From positions 62,001 to 126,000 of the forward strand of contig JBCCGK010000005.1 in NCBI GenBank assembly GCA_039029315.1: 64,000 bases of DNA, given 5' to 3'. Positions within the stretch are counted from its first letter, which is position 1; every line of letters starts with the position of its first letter. Position numbers and translations under genes: made by a program. Below are positions 43,585 to 52,120 of this stretch, in pieces. The DNA is from JBCCCJ01 sp039029315 (GTDB lineage: Bacteria > Bacteroidota > Bacteroidia > J057). The notes under the pieces were generated by a model. That model saw nothing but the letters and a program-made list of their open reading frames with translations. It did no database searches and was not told the DNA's origin.

Positions 43585-44621
43585 TAGAGATTGAAGTGGG
43601 TAAAATAATTGCGGGTAGATTCATAGGTTTCCGTTTGGCCAATGTCTACCCAAAATTCATTGATGATATATGCATGTACAGCTTCATCGGCCTGAAGCAT
43701 AGAATCAAAGACTGTGGTCATATCGCAGGCTGTGTGATATGGAAGATAGTCCAAGGCAGCTGGATTCAATAAGTAGATTCCTGCATTGATGAAGTATTTG
43801 TGATAGGGTTTTTCCTCCAAAGAGAGAATTTTGGAATTTCGGGTATGGACCACCCCAAAAGGCATCTGCTGGTTGTATTCATGGAGACACATGGTAGCGA
43901 TGGCTTCTTTTTCTCGATGGAATTGCAACAGACTCTGGAGATTCAAGGTTGTAATCAAATCTCCATTCATCACAAAAAACGGATGCTGGAAGGATTCCTT
44001 GATCAGACTTAAAGAGCCGGCTGTGCCCATGGGACTTGATTCCTCCACATAGGCGATTGTTGCGCCAAATGAAGAACCATCTCCAAAATATTCCCGAATT
44101 ACTTCAGATTTGTAATTCAGACACAAAAAGAATTCTCGAAATCCTTGCTCAACCAATGTTTCAATGATGATATGCAACACAGGCTTGTGTCCCATTGGAA
44201 GCATGGGCTTGGGAAGATCTCTGGTTAGTTCTCCGAGCCGTTTTCCCAAACCTCCTGCCATGATCACCACTTGATTGGGAAAAGAAACCCGATAGGCAGG
44301 ATCGATTTTTATGATCTCTACCAGTTTATTTTCTGAATCTACCACCGGAATAAAGGCTTGGTTGGTCTGGATGCCCAATTGCTTGGGCGAAATGGGAAGT
44401 TGTTGAGTTGTTAGCTTATAGGCTTCAACATTGATCATTTCCCTCCAGCTGGTCTTCTGATGGAGAATTCCCCGCCGCACATCTCGCAAGGTGATGGTCC
44501 CAAGGAAATGATGGTCCGCATCAACAATCGCCAAAAATCCATCAGCTTCTTCTTCCAATCGGTGAATAATCTCAGCTAAAGACACAGACAAGGAATGAGG
44601 GGAAACAAGGATTTGATTCAT
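43584..44621 (-). CDS. ptmE: CBS-nucleotidyltransferase (PtmE-like)
   Basis: A 345-residue protein. Residues 1-110 hold a pair of CBS motifs (DGFLAIVDADHHFLGTITLRDVRRGIL and AFIPVVDSENKLVEIIKID). Residues about 118-345 form a sugar nucleotidyltransferase with VVIMAGGLGKRLGELTRDLPKPMLPMG, the G-G-x-G-x-R-L...P-K signature, and PFFVMNGDLIT (metal Asp). This layout matches PtmE of legionaminic acid islands, reported to make GDP-GlcN/GlcNAc from the 1-phosphate, and its place directly before legB and legC supports that. It is the first leftward gene of the locus; a minus-strand TATTTTTG at 44629-44636, close to the start, fits the -7 box but leaves almost no leader. Confidence 0.87.
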   Translation of the reverse strand: MNQILVSPHSLSVSLAEIIHRLEEEADGFLAIVDADHHFLGTITLRDVRRGILHQKTSWREMINVEAYKLTTQQLPISPKQLGIQTNQAFIPVVDSENKLVEIIKIDPAYRVSFPNQVVIMAGGLGKRLGELTRDLPKPMLPMGHKPVLHIIIETLVEQGFREFFLCLNYKSEVIREYFGDGSSFGATIAYVEESSPMGTAGSLSLIKESFQHPFFVMNGDLITTLNLQSLLQFHREKEAIATMCLHEYNQQMPFGVVHTRNSKILSLEEKPYHKYFINAGIYLLNPAALDYLPYHTACDMTTVFDSMLQADEAVHAYIINEFWVDIGQTETYESTRNYFTHFNL

Positions 44622-44658
44622 AGTGGGCCAAAAATAGTAGGTATTCCTTAAAAAAATC

Positions 44659-44745
44659 TTATCCTAGAACGGATAATAAGCCTCGAAGATTGGGAAAGGT
44701 GTAAGATTTTCTGAAATTCTGGTAGGATTTCTCCTCCTTTCCCAA
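44659..44745. promoter_or_regulatory. Inverted repeats in the divergent ptmE/cysD gap
   Basis: The 189-bp divergent gap holds two dyads: TTATCC-(6 nt)-GGATAA (44659-44676), and a wider pair TTGGGAAAGG (44690-44699) with CCTTTCCCAA (44736-44745), 36 nt apart. Either may be an operator or an RNA hairpin in the cysD leader. No convincing -33/-7 pair was found for cysD. Confidence 0.35.
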
Positions 44746-44810
44746 CAATTTTGTCGGACTTTCGGGAGGACTCTCTTCATCTTTTGGGTTCAATATAGAC
44801 AGGATAACGC

Positions 44811-45713
44811 ATGGATTATCGGCTAAGTCATCTCAAGCAGCTAGAATCAGAAGCGATCTTTATCATCCGAGAAACAGCTGCTCAGTTTCAACGACCTGCT
44901 CTTCTTTTTTCTGGTGGAAAAGATTCCATCACTCTTGCCTGGTTGGCGCGGAAAGCTTTTTGGCCTGCCAAAATTCCTTTTCCTTTCATGCATGTAGACA
45001 CAGGGCATAATTTTCCTGAGACCATTGCCTTTCGCGATCAATTTTTGACAGATATTGAAGCAAGATTGACTGTGGCCTATGTGCAGGATTCCATTGATGA
45101 GGGAAAAGCTGTTGAAGAGAAGGGACCGAATCCCAGTCGAAATTCTCTACAGAGTATTACGCTCCTTGATGCCATCGAATCGAATAAATTTGATGCCTGC
45201 CTCGGAGGTGCCAGACGAGATGAAGAAAAAGCACGTGCCAAAGAACGATTCTTTTCCCATCGAGATGAATTTGGCCAATGGGAACCCAAAAACCAGCGGC
45301 CGGAACTGTGGGATCTGTTTAATGGCTATAAATCGATGGGAGAAAACTTTCGGGTATTTCCATTGAGCAACTGGACGGAGTTGGATGTGTGGATGTATCT
45401 GAAACAAGAAAAGGTGCCTTTGCCAAATCTATATTTTGCCCACACAAGAAAGGTCGTGAACCGAGATGGAGTTCTTCTGGCAGAATCCCCCTTCATTAGT
45501 TTGGGAGCAGGAGAATCTTATGAAGAAAAGCAAATTCGGTTTAGAACCATCGGAGACTCGACTTGTACAGGTGCATTTCTCTCTACTGCAACAGAAATAG
45601 ATGACATCATAGAAGAAATTGCTGCTACCAGGATCACTGAGAGAGGGGGAAGAGCAGATGACAAACGCTCCGACAGTGCGATGGAAGACCGGAAGAAGCA
45701 GGGATATTTTTAA
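44811..45713 (+). CDS. cysD: Sulfate adenylyltransferase small subunit / PAPS-reductase family (CysD)
   Basis: A 300-residue N-type ATP pyrophosphatase. PALLFSGGKDSITLAWLARKAF holds the SGGKDS PP-loop; FMHVDTGHNFPETI, GGARRDEEKARAKERFFS, FPLSNWTELDVWMYL and RTIGDSTCTGA are CysD landmarks. CysD, driven by the GTPase CysN, makes adenosine 5'-phosphosulfate from sulfate and ATP. Unusually, cysN does not follow; the next gene (20 nt away) is an FAD oxidoreductase. CysN must be elsewhere, or this is a CysD paralogue with another partner. It starts a rightward unit, divergent from the glycan locus. Confidence 0.9.
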   Translation: MDYRLSHLKQLESEAIFIIRETAAQFQRPALLFSGGKDSITLAWLARKAFWPAKIPFPFMHVDTGHNFPETIAFRDQFLTDIEARLTVAYVQDSIDEGKAVEEKGPNPSRNSLQSITLLDAIESNKFDACLGGARRDEEKARAKERFFSHRDEFGQWEPKNQRPELWDLFNGYKSMGENFRVFPLSNWTELDVWMYLKQEKVPLPNLYFAHTRKVVNRDGVLLAESPFISLGAGESYEEKQIRFRTIGDSTCTGAFLSTATEIDDIIEEIAATRITERGGRADDKRSDSAMEDRKKQGYF

Positions 45714-45733
45714 TCAATTGATCTACCAACCCT

Positions 45734-47290
45734 TTGCCGCAACAACTAAGTATTTCCTTTCCTCCCAAATACCTCGAAGATGAGATATTCATCAAACGAA
45801 GGGTATCCGAAAAACTCAATATTCACTCAGATAGAATTACACATATTCAGGTTCTGAAACGGTCTATTGATGCACGCAAACGTCCTAAATACATTCTTCA
45901 ATTGAATGCTTGGGTGGATGAAGCATTTGTCCCAAAGGAAGATCTTCCATTTCCCCTTCAGAATGTTTCAGAGGCTCCAGCTGTTCATATCATTGGCATG
46001 GGGCCTGCGGGATTGTTTGCCGCCCTGGAGTTGATCAAACAAGGGCTGAAACCTGTAATCATTGAGCGTGGGAAAGCAGTCAGGGACAGAAGACGAGATC
46101 TGGCCAGAATCACCAAAGAAGGGGTGGTCAATCCTGAGAGCAATTATTGTTTTGGAGAAGGAGGAGCCGGAACTTTTTCTGATGGAAAACTCTACACCAG
46201 ATCCACCAAAAGAGGAGATACCAGGGAAATCCTGAATATCCTGACCCAATTTGGGGCGACTTCTGATATTCTGATTGATGCGCATCCGCACATTGGGACC
46301 AACAAGCTTCCCAAAATCATCACGCGGATGCGGGAGGCAATAGAAGAGAGCGGGGGAGAGGTGCATTTTGATACCTCAATGACCGACATGAAGGTAGAAG
46401 CAGGCAGCCTGACTTCTATCCAATTGAATGGAGAGGTATGGATTCCGGTATCCGCAGTGATTTTGGCTACTGGGCATTCTGCAAGAGACATTTTTGAATT
46501 GCTCTATCAGAAAAGGATCGAGATGAAAGCGAAACCCTTTGCTTTGGGAGTACGGGTAGAGCATCCGCAACTGCTGATAGATGAGATTCAATATCATTGT
46601 TTGGGCGCGCGCCATCCCAATTTGCCTGCAGCGGCCTACCAACTGACTCGTCAAGTAAGAGGAAGGGGGGTATATTCCTTTTGTATGTGCCCAGGAGGAA
46701 TCATTTGTCCCTCTGCTACCAGCAATGATGAGGTTGTTGTGAATGGTTGGTCTCCCTCGAGGCGGGATTCCCGCTTTGCTAACTCCGGAATTGTGATGGA
46801 GATCGGTTTGAGAGATATGGCCAAAAAGGGCAGACACCCTTTGGATGCCCTCCGATTTCAACGCCGGGTAGAGCGCAAGGCTTTTGGTGCAGGAGGAGGT
46901 AAGCAGGTTGCTCCTGCACAACGATTGACAGATTTTGTTCAAAAGAAAGTGTCAACCACTTTGCCAGATTGTTCTTATCTGCCTGGAATCAGGAGCGTAG
47001 AGATGGGAGAAGTCCTGCCCAAATTCGTCCAGCAAGGTTTGATCCAGGCCTTTCAGGCTTTTGGAAAGCGAATGAAGGGATATATGACAGAGGAAGCGGT
47101 TGTTCTTGGGGTAGAATCCAGAACTTCTTCCCCTATCAGCATTCCCAGAGATCCACAGACCCTTTCTCACCCAGCTGTTTCTGGTTTGATTCCTTGTGGA
47201 GAAGGGGCCGGATATGCAGGAGGCATCATGTCCGCTGCCATAGATGGGCGAACATGTGCCCGGGCGGCTGTTCGAAGATTGTCTGAATAA
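45734..47290 (+). CDS. NAD(P)/FAD-dependent oxidoreductase (COG2509-like)
   Basis: A 518-residue flavoprotein. Residues 1-85 form a small N-terminal domain with RRVSEKLNI and VLKRSIDARKRPKYILQLNAWV. The dinucleotide site is VHIIGMGPAGLFAALELIKQGLKPVIIERG, FGEGGAGTFSDGKLYT follows, and the C-terminal PCGEGAGYAGGIMSAAIDGRTCA is the second flavin-binding part. This set is that of the uncharacterised 'FAD-dependent dehydrogenase' family COG2509; RKRPKY-type N-domains are typical of it. The reaction is not known. It sits 20 nt after cysD and ends 6 nt from the converging cytochrome gene. Confidence 0.85.
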   Translation: MPQQLSISFPPKYLEDEIFIKRRVSEKLNIHSDRITHIQVLKRSIDARKRPKYILQLNAWVDEAFVPKEDLPFPLQNVSEAPAVHIIGMGPAGLFAALELIKQGLKPVIIERGKAVRDRRRDLARITKEGVVNPESNYCFGEGGAGTFSDGKLYTRSTKRGDTREILNILTQFGATSDILIDAHPHIGTNKLPKIITRMREAIEESGGEVHFDTSMTDMKVEAGSLTSIQLNGEVWIPVSAVILATGHSARDIFELLYQKRIEMKAKPFALGVRVEHPQLLIDEIQYHCLGARHPNLPAAAYQLTRQVRGRGVYSFCMCPGGIICPSATSNDEVVVNGWSPSRRDSRFANSGIVMEIGLRDMAKKGRHPLDALRFQRRVERKAFGAGGGKQVAPAQRLTDFVQKKVSTTLPDCSYLPGIRSVEMGEVLPKFVQQGLIQAFQAFGKRMKGYMTEEAVVLGVESRTSSPISIPRDPQTLSHPAVSGLIPCGEGAGYAGGIMSAAIDGRTCARAAVRRLSE

Positions 47291-47296
47291 GCGGCC

Positions 47297-47773
47297 TTAA
47301 CCACCTGCACGAAGGCTGGCAACTTCCTCTGTTGTAACAGAACCAGAGGAATTGCCAAAGCTGTTTTTCACAAATGTCAAAACAGATGCGATGTCCTCAT
47401 CACTCAGGAAGTTGTGTGGAGGCATGATACTGCTATAGGTCTCCCCATGTACTTCAATCGGTTCTGTCAATCCCTTAAGGACAATATTGATCAAGGTCGC
47501 TTTATCCCCATTCACCCATTCGGTCTCTCCCAATGGCGGATTCATGTTGGGGACACCATTCCCATCAGCCATATGACAAGCCATGCAATAGGTATTGTAG
47601 ACCGCTTCGCCTGCAGCCAATACTTCCTCAGAAATGGCTACTTCTTCTTTTGGAGGTGCTTTTTGTTCCTTGGAGCTGCTTGCATCTCCCTGATCCGAGG
47701 AACTATTGGCTCCCCCACATGCAGCAAATAACAAGCCCAATAGCGCAATACAAGCAAAAATCAGTTGTCTCAT
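47297..47773 (-). CDS. Monohaem cytochrome c lipoprotein
   Basis: A 158-residue protein from the ATG at 47773 (MRQLIFACIALLGLLFAACGG), a lipoprotein signal with the lipobox LFAAC. A Ser/Asp/Lys-rich linker precedes the cytochrome domain: YNTYCMACHMADGNGVPNMNPPL gives C-x-x-C-H and SSIMPPHNFLSDEDIASVLTFV gives the axial Met. Class I cytochrome, anchored in a membrane facing the periplasm. It follows the PQQ-type sugar dehydrogenase gene by 84 bp and is probably its electron acceptor. The longer upstream frame lacks a signal peptide and was rejected. Confidence 0.9.
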   Translation of the reverse strand: MRQLIFACIALLGLLFAACGGANSSSDQGDASSSKEQKAPPKEEVAISEEVLAAGEAVYNTYCMACHMADGNGVPNMNPPLGETEWVNGDKATLINIVLKGLTEPIEVHGETYSSIMPPHNFLSDEDIASVLTFVKNSFGNSSGSVTTEEVASLRAGG

Positions 47774-47857
47774 ATAAAATCTCTTACTGTCTCGACGTAT
47801 AAATAGAATAAAATAAACAGTCCTTCTGAACAAGTGTGACTTGGGGGGGAGAGTATG

Positions 47858-49177
47858 CTATACATGGCCATCATATACCACTCGCCAAATTCGACCTTTC
47901 ACAGAATCAGTGATGTACAAGGAGCCATCGGGTCCCTGTGCCAGACCTGTCGGCCGATAGACAGCATCTCGTGGGCTTTTGACTTCCTCTAAATTGGGGA
48001 ATCCGCTGGCAAATACTTCCCATTCTCCACTCGGAATCCCATTGAGGAGTGGCACGAATACAACAAAATATCCTTGTTGCTCAGCAGGGGCTCTATTCCA
48101 TGATCCATGAAAGGCAATGAATGCACCCTTTTTGTACTTTTCCGGGAACATATCTCCATTGTAGAACAACAGATCATTAGGAGCCAAGTGTGCAGGAAAG
48201 GATTCAATCGGAGCTTTCATGCCTTCGCATCTTCCTTGCTTTTCACCATCTCCTCCATATTCAGGAGCCAATGTTTTTTTATCAGTAAATCCATCAAAAT
48301 AGCAGTAGGGCCATCCAAAATCATCACCATCACTCACTTGCAGAAATTCCTCTGCGGGAAGCTCCAAACGTTCTTCTGTTGTGAAATGCTCCGGGAATAG
48401 TCGATCCAGGTCATCACGGCCATGTTGAACCACAAAGAGTGAATTGACTTCAGCGTTCCAATCGAGTGCCATGGCATTGCGAATCCCTGTGGCATATCGA
48501 TGCCCATCAGCTATCTGCGTCTGACCAGGCTGACTAGCGCTGAATCGCCAGATACCAGCCTGTCGATCCAATTGCGGACAAGGATCCAGACCTGGAGAGC
48601 CTTTTGTTCGCATCTCTTCCTGACAGGCATTGCTAGGAGCGCCGATATTGACATACATATTGTCCATTCCATCAAAGGTCAGAGGCTTTGCCGCATGTTG
48701 TCCCTGAATTGGAAATCCTCCAACCATCAATTGTCCAGGCAATTTGGGAAGCAATTGTCCCTCCACCAATTCATATCGGTACACAGAGCTGTCTGAGGTG
48801 GCATATAAGTATCCATCATGAATGGCTATACCTGTTCCAGTAAACTCCCCGAATCCATCCGTCTGATCTATTCTGCCATCTCCATCGGTATCACGAAGGG
48901 CGAGAATTCCATGTCCGTTCTGAAGTTTACGGAGTTTGACATAGATATCGCCATTGTCTCTTACTGCAATATGGCGAGCGCGCCCAATGGTGTCAGCCAC
49001 CACGATTGCACCAAAACCATCCGGAAGATTCAATGTGCCATTATCAGCATCAGAAGTTAGCGCTTTAGGATCATCGACCTGGGCTGGTTCTGGCTGACAG
49101 GCTGTAAGAAAAGCCATGGATACGCCAAGAAGGAAAATCCATCGGGCGGAAGTTGGGAGGAAAGAAGGGCTATTCAT
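47858..49177 (-). CDS. PQQ-dependent sugar dehydrogenase-like lipoprotein
   Basis: A 439-residue protein from the ATG at 49177: a lipoprotein signal (IFLLGVSMAFLTACQP) followed by a six-bladed propeller of the soluble glucose/sorbosone dehydrogenase type. Landmarks are LPDGFGAIVVADTIGRARHIAVRDNGDIYVKL, YATGIRNAMALDW, DGDDFGWPYCYFDG, LAPNDLLFYNGDMFPEKYKKGAFIAFHGSWNR and PTGLAQGPDGSLYITDSVKGRIWRV. Family members oxidise aldoses or sorbosone with PQQ and Ca2+. The adjacent cytochrome c gene supports a role in periplasmic sugar oxidation. The sugar and the need for PQQ are not proven here. Confidence 0.86.
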   Translation of the reverse strand: MNSPSFLPTSARWIFLLGVSMAFLTACQPEPAQVDDPKALTSDADNGTLNLPDGFGAIVVADTIGRARHIAVRDNGDIYVKLRKLQNGHGILALRDTDGDGRIDQTDGFGEFTGTGIAIHDGYLYATSDSSVYRYELVEGQLLPKLPGQLMVGGFPIQGQHAAKPLTFDGMDNMYVNIGAPSNACQEEMRTKGSPGLDPCPQLDRQAGIWRFSASQPGQTQIADGHRYATGIRNAMALDWNAEVNSLFVVQHGRDDLDRLFPEHFTTEERLELPAEEFLQVSDGDDFGWPYCYFDGFTDKKTLAPEYGGDGEKQGRCEGMKAPIESFPAHLAPNDLLFYNGDMFPEKYKKGAFIAFHGSWNRAPAEQQGYFVVFVPLLNGIPSGEWEVFASGFPNLEEVKSPRDAVYRPTGLAQGPDGSLYITDSVKGRIWRVVYDGHV

Positions 49178-49259
49178 AGGTATAGTAGTATAGGAACTAG
49201 ATCTGAAAAAATGCATGGGTAAATTACAACTCTTTGAGAATTTCTGCCTACAGAATCAT

Positions 49260-51170
49260 TTATTCATCGCGCAGGGTGAAGGAATCTACTTCTTCCAAAG
49301 TATCTGGATTTCGGACTTCCATATGAACTTTTTTTCCTTCAACATGGAAGAGAACCAGGGCATTCTGAGTCGTGAAGCCACTGACTTTGTCGGACCAGGG
49401 GGTCTGCTCTTGTGAATAATAGGGCGCTCCAGCAGCTCCATTATTGACCTGATAGATGGTTCTGGATAGCTGGATTCGCTGCTCCTCGGGATAAGCATCT
49501 GTATAGATCGGTGTATCTGGACCGATCTCTGTTCGGGCATAATTGTGCTCATCACCTGTCATGATGGCCAGAACCTTTTGACTTTTATTGACCAACAGAT
49601 CCAATATTTGGTCTCTTCTTTCGATGATGCCCTTTTCGAGTGCTTTCCCGCTTACATAAGGTCGATATTGATTGTTGCCATTGTACCACATATCATCCTG
49701 CACATGACCGCCATTGGGGAAGCAGGGCGTATGTTGGGTAATGAAGACATGGTCGATATTGGCGTCTGCTTCCAGCTTGGCGAGTTCCTGTTCCAGCCAG
49801 GCCAGTTGTTGATCCATGATGTATCCATGTAGTCCACCACTGGTGAGTTTGATCGCCGGGGTGCTGGGCGCGTACCAGTAATCAGAATTCAGCACAATGA
49901 CACCAACATTGTCATAGGTATAGGAAAAGACATTCTCCTCATAACTGGGGAAATCCGTCTTCTTCTTATTGGGGTCATAAGATGCACCATCTTCGCTGGC
50001 AGGGCCATTGTGTGGATTGACAAAGTTCGCAGAGAAGATCGCTTCAGCAGATTCTGTCGCATAAGGAAAGCGATCCACACTGATGGCAGGTCTTCCTCCT
50101 TCTTTGGCAAAGTTTCGGACGAGGGCTTCGTGATTGCCCATGCTGATATAGACAGGGAAATAATGGGCAAAAGGCTCAATGGCTCGCTTCCAGTTGGCAT
50201 ATTGAAGGTGGGTCTCATCTACATTGTTGAGGTATCCATTGATCAAATCGCCGGAAAACTGCATAAATGATATTTCTTTTAGGCTTGCGAGGGCCATGAT
50301 TTTTTTCATGATATAATAATTCGCTCCGTATACATCTCGCTCGCCCCCTCCTTGTCCACTTCTCGAATCACTGGCATAAGCAAAGATGAATGGCTTTCTT
50401 TCACCCGGCTCCGGTGCAGTGGTAAAAGAATAGCTTTGGCTATTGTCTCCTACTGTAAGTGTATACTGGAAGGCTGTATTGGCGGCCAGATCTGACAACA
50501 CAATCTCATGATGGGTTTTCGCCTTATCTTCCTCGATGACTTGATCACCCACGCTGAGAGTGGCCTTGACCTTCTTATTGGTCTCAAAGGAGATTGTTGC
50601 CCCGGAAGGATGTACGCAATCGACAAATGGCCCTTCCACAACCGTTGCATCAATCTTGAAGGGGCCAGTGCCAGTGAATGATACCCTGCCCTCATACAAG
50701 ATCAATCCATGTTGATTCATCACACGATACCCCAGGGTTCCTTTGCCATTTTTTGCCCAGCCGATCATGTCATACCGACCACTCATTTGGTCTTTGATGT
50801 TCATTTGAGCCTTTCCACCGGAAATCTCAGCGTCTCTTTTGAAGAAAACTGGCTGAGGATGTTTGGAGTCTCCATATGGGATGAAACCATAATACAAGGT
50901 TCCTTCCAGCCAGGGCAGATTGAAATTAAAAGCGAGACCATCTTTGGTGCCTTTGGCACTGTTGACAAAATTGTTCAAGCCAATGGTTTGCTCTGCCAAT
51001 ACTTCCTTATAGAGGGTATTGTTGACACTGACTTCCAATTGCTCAGCACCTGATTCGATATTGGAATGAACGGCAGGTACTTTGACAGACTGCGCAGACA
51101 GTCGGGAGCTTAGGCTTGCTTCCATGGAGAAGCCAAGAAGGAGGATAAATAAAATTCGGGAATGATTCAT
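49260..51170 (-). CDS. Purple acid phosphatase-like metallophosphoesterase
   Basis: A 636-residue secreted protein from the ATG at 51170 with signal peptide MNHSRILFILLLGFSMEASLSSRLSAQS. The middle has an FN3-like domain (VHPSGATISFETNKKVKATLSVGDQVIEE...FTTAPEPGERKPFIFAYASDSR). The catalytic domain follows: FMQFSGDLINGYLN, YISMGNHEAL, VGVIVLNSDYWY, DHVFITQHTPCFPNGGH and IMTGDEHNYARTEIG give the G-D, G-N-H-E and G-D/H-x-H type metal ligands. Family members release phosphate from esters in the periplasm or outside the cell. A typical D-x-H first motif is less clear (YASDSR), so substrate range may differ. Confidence 0.82.
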   Translation of the reverse strand: MNHSRILFILLLGFSMEASLSSRLSAQSVKVPAVHSNIESGAEQLEVSVNNTLYKEVLAEQTIGLNNFVNSAKGTKDGLAFNFNLPWLEGTLYYGFIPYGDSKHPQPVFFKRDAEISGGKAQMNIKDQMSGRYDMIGWAKNGKGTLGYRVMNQHGLILYEGRVSFTGTGPFKIDATVVEGPFVDCVHPSGATISFETNKKVKATLSVGDQVIEEDKAKTHHEIVLSDLAANTAFQYTLTVGDNSQSYSFTTAPEPGERKPFIFAYASDSRSGQGGGERDVYGANYYIMKKIMALASLKEISFMQFSGDLINGYLNNVDETHLQYANWKRAIEPFAHYFPVYISMGNHEALVRNFAKEGGRPAISVDRFPYATESAEAIFSANFVNPHNGPASEDGASYDPNKKKTDFPSYEENVFSYTYDNVGVIVLNSDYWYAPSTPAIKLTSGGLHGYIMDQQLAWLEQELAKLEADANIDHVFITQHTPCFPNGGHVQDDMWYNGNNQYRPYVSGKALEKGIIERRDQILDLLVNKSQKVLAIMTGDEHNYARTEIGPDTPIYTDAYPEEQRIQLSRTIYQVNNGAAGAPYYSQEQTPWSDKVSGFTTQNALVLFHVEGKKVHMEVRNPDTLEEVDSFTLRDE

Positions 51171-51371
51171 AGATTCAGGAAAGTAGAATAAGCCTGATAA
51201 TTCTGCCTCCCAATTACGGCAAATCACACATCATTCGCAATGGAGCTGCAAGATGGTTTGGAAGGAGAAAAGGACCATTCATCCCTGAATTTGATGGATT
51301 GGCCGCACAAATGGTCAAGCGTTTTGAAAAAAAATATACCTTTCGACAGCGAAATCTTACATGCTCAAATA

Positions 51372-51905
51372 ATGAAAAAAACTGTCATTTCTTTTCTCTT
51401 GCTTTCCCTATCTACTTTTGTGTTTGTCATGGGCCAAGGATATAACAAGGGACAATTGAGCATCAGTCCAACGCTTGCCATCCGTGCTCCTGGCGCATTT
51501 TTGGCCAATTTGAAAAAAGGAAGTTATACCATTCCGGCAGTTTTGTATGTCGATTATGGAATCCATGACATGATCAGTGTGGGCGCAATCGGTGGACTAA
51601 GATATTTTCAGTGTGAGCGATGTTCCGAATCCGACCCCGGAACCTATTTCAGTGCCGGAGTCAGGGTGAATGGGCATGTCTTGCCAATCCTGGCGAAAGT
51701 TGCTGACATTGAGCTTCGCAATGAAAACCTGGACATTTATTTGTCTCTCATGGGAGGGCGAGAACTGAATTCCAGCATCAAAATGATCCCCAGAATCTCT
51801 GCTGGCCTCAGATATTCGGTCAAGCCTTCTGTGGCAGTAATGGTAGAGCTTGGATCTGGATTCTTGTCCATGATCAATGTAGGGGCAACATTTCGTGTCC
51901 TCTGA
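51372..51905 (+). CDS. Small outer-membrane beta-barrel-like protein
   Basis: A 177-residue protein starting at the ATG at 51372 with signal peptide MKKTVISFLLLSLSTFVFVMGQGY. The rest has alternating polar/apolar strands rich in Gly and aromatic residues (YGIHDMISVGAIGGLRYFQ, YFSAGVRVNGHVLP, YLSLMGGRELN, GLRYSVKPSVAVMVELGSGFLSMINVGATFRVL), ending in a hydrophobic last strand of the kind recognised by the BAM machinery, though not ending in Phe. I do not recognise a family. The two Cys in CERCSE could form a disulfide. A terminator follows 52 nt after the stop. Confidence 0.7.
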   Translation: MKKTVISFLLLSLSTFVFVMGQGYNKGQLSISPTLAIRAPGAFLANLKKGSYTIPAVLYVDYGIHDMISVGAIGGLRYFQCERCSESDPGTYFSAGVRVNGHVLPILAKVADIELRNENLDIYLSLMGGRELNSSIKMIPRISAGLRYSVKPSVAVMVELGSGFLSMINVGATFRVL

Positions 51906-51956
51906 GTAGAAATCTTTCTGACGATATACCAATCCCTTTTCGTTTGCAATCTTTTT

Positions 51957-51990
51957 CCCCTAGCTTCGTAAGCGAGGGGATTGGTTTTTT
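51957..51990 (+). terminator. Rho-independent terminator after the small barrel gene
   Basis: A stem CCCCTAGCTT / AAGCGAGGGG (one mismatch, 3-nt loop CGT) at 51957-51979, followed by ATTGG and a run of six T at 51985-51990. It is placed correctly for the rightward gene ending at 51905. Confidence 0.6.
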
Positions 51991-52120
51991 GTGCCTTAGC
52001 ATGGGAGGACAGGTGAGAAAGGTCTCCCCAAAGGGCTTCCATAACTTTTTCGGCAGATGTTCAATTGTCTGACTATTTTTGCGCCCACCTATTTTTGTCA
52101 GACTCTTTTGTCAGACTCTT

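Noticed and set aside
46376..46942. 188-residue minus-strand frame
   Set aside because: Antisense to the FAD oxidoreductase.
52079..52120. Upstream in-frame ATG for the serine hydrolase
   Set aside because: The ATG at 52121 gives a proper lipoprotein signal; the extra residues do not.
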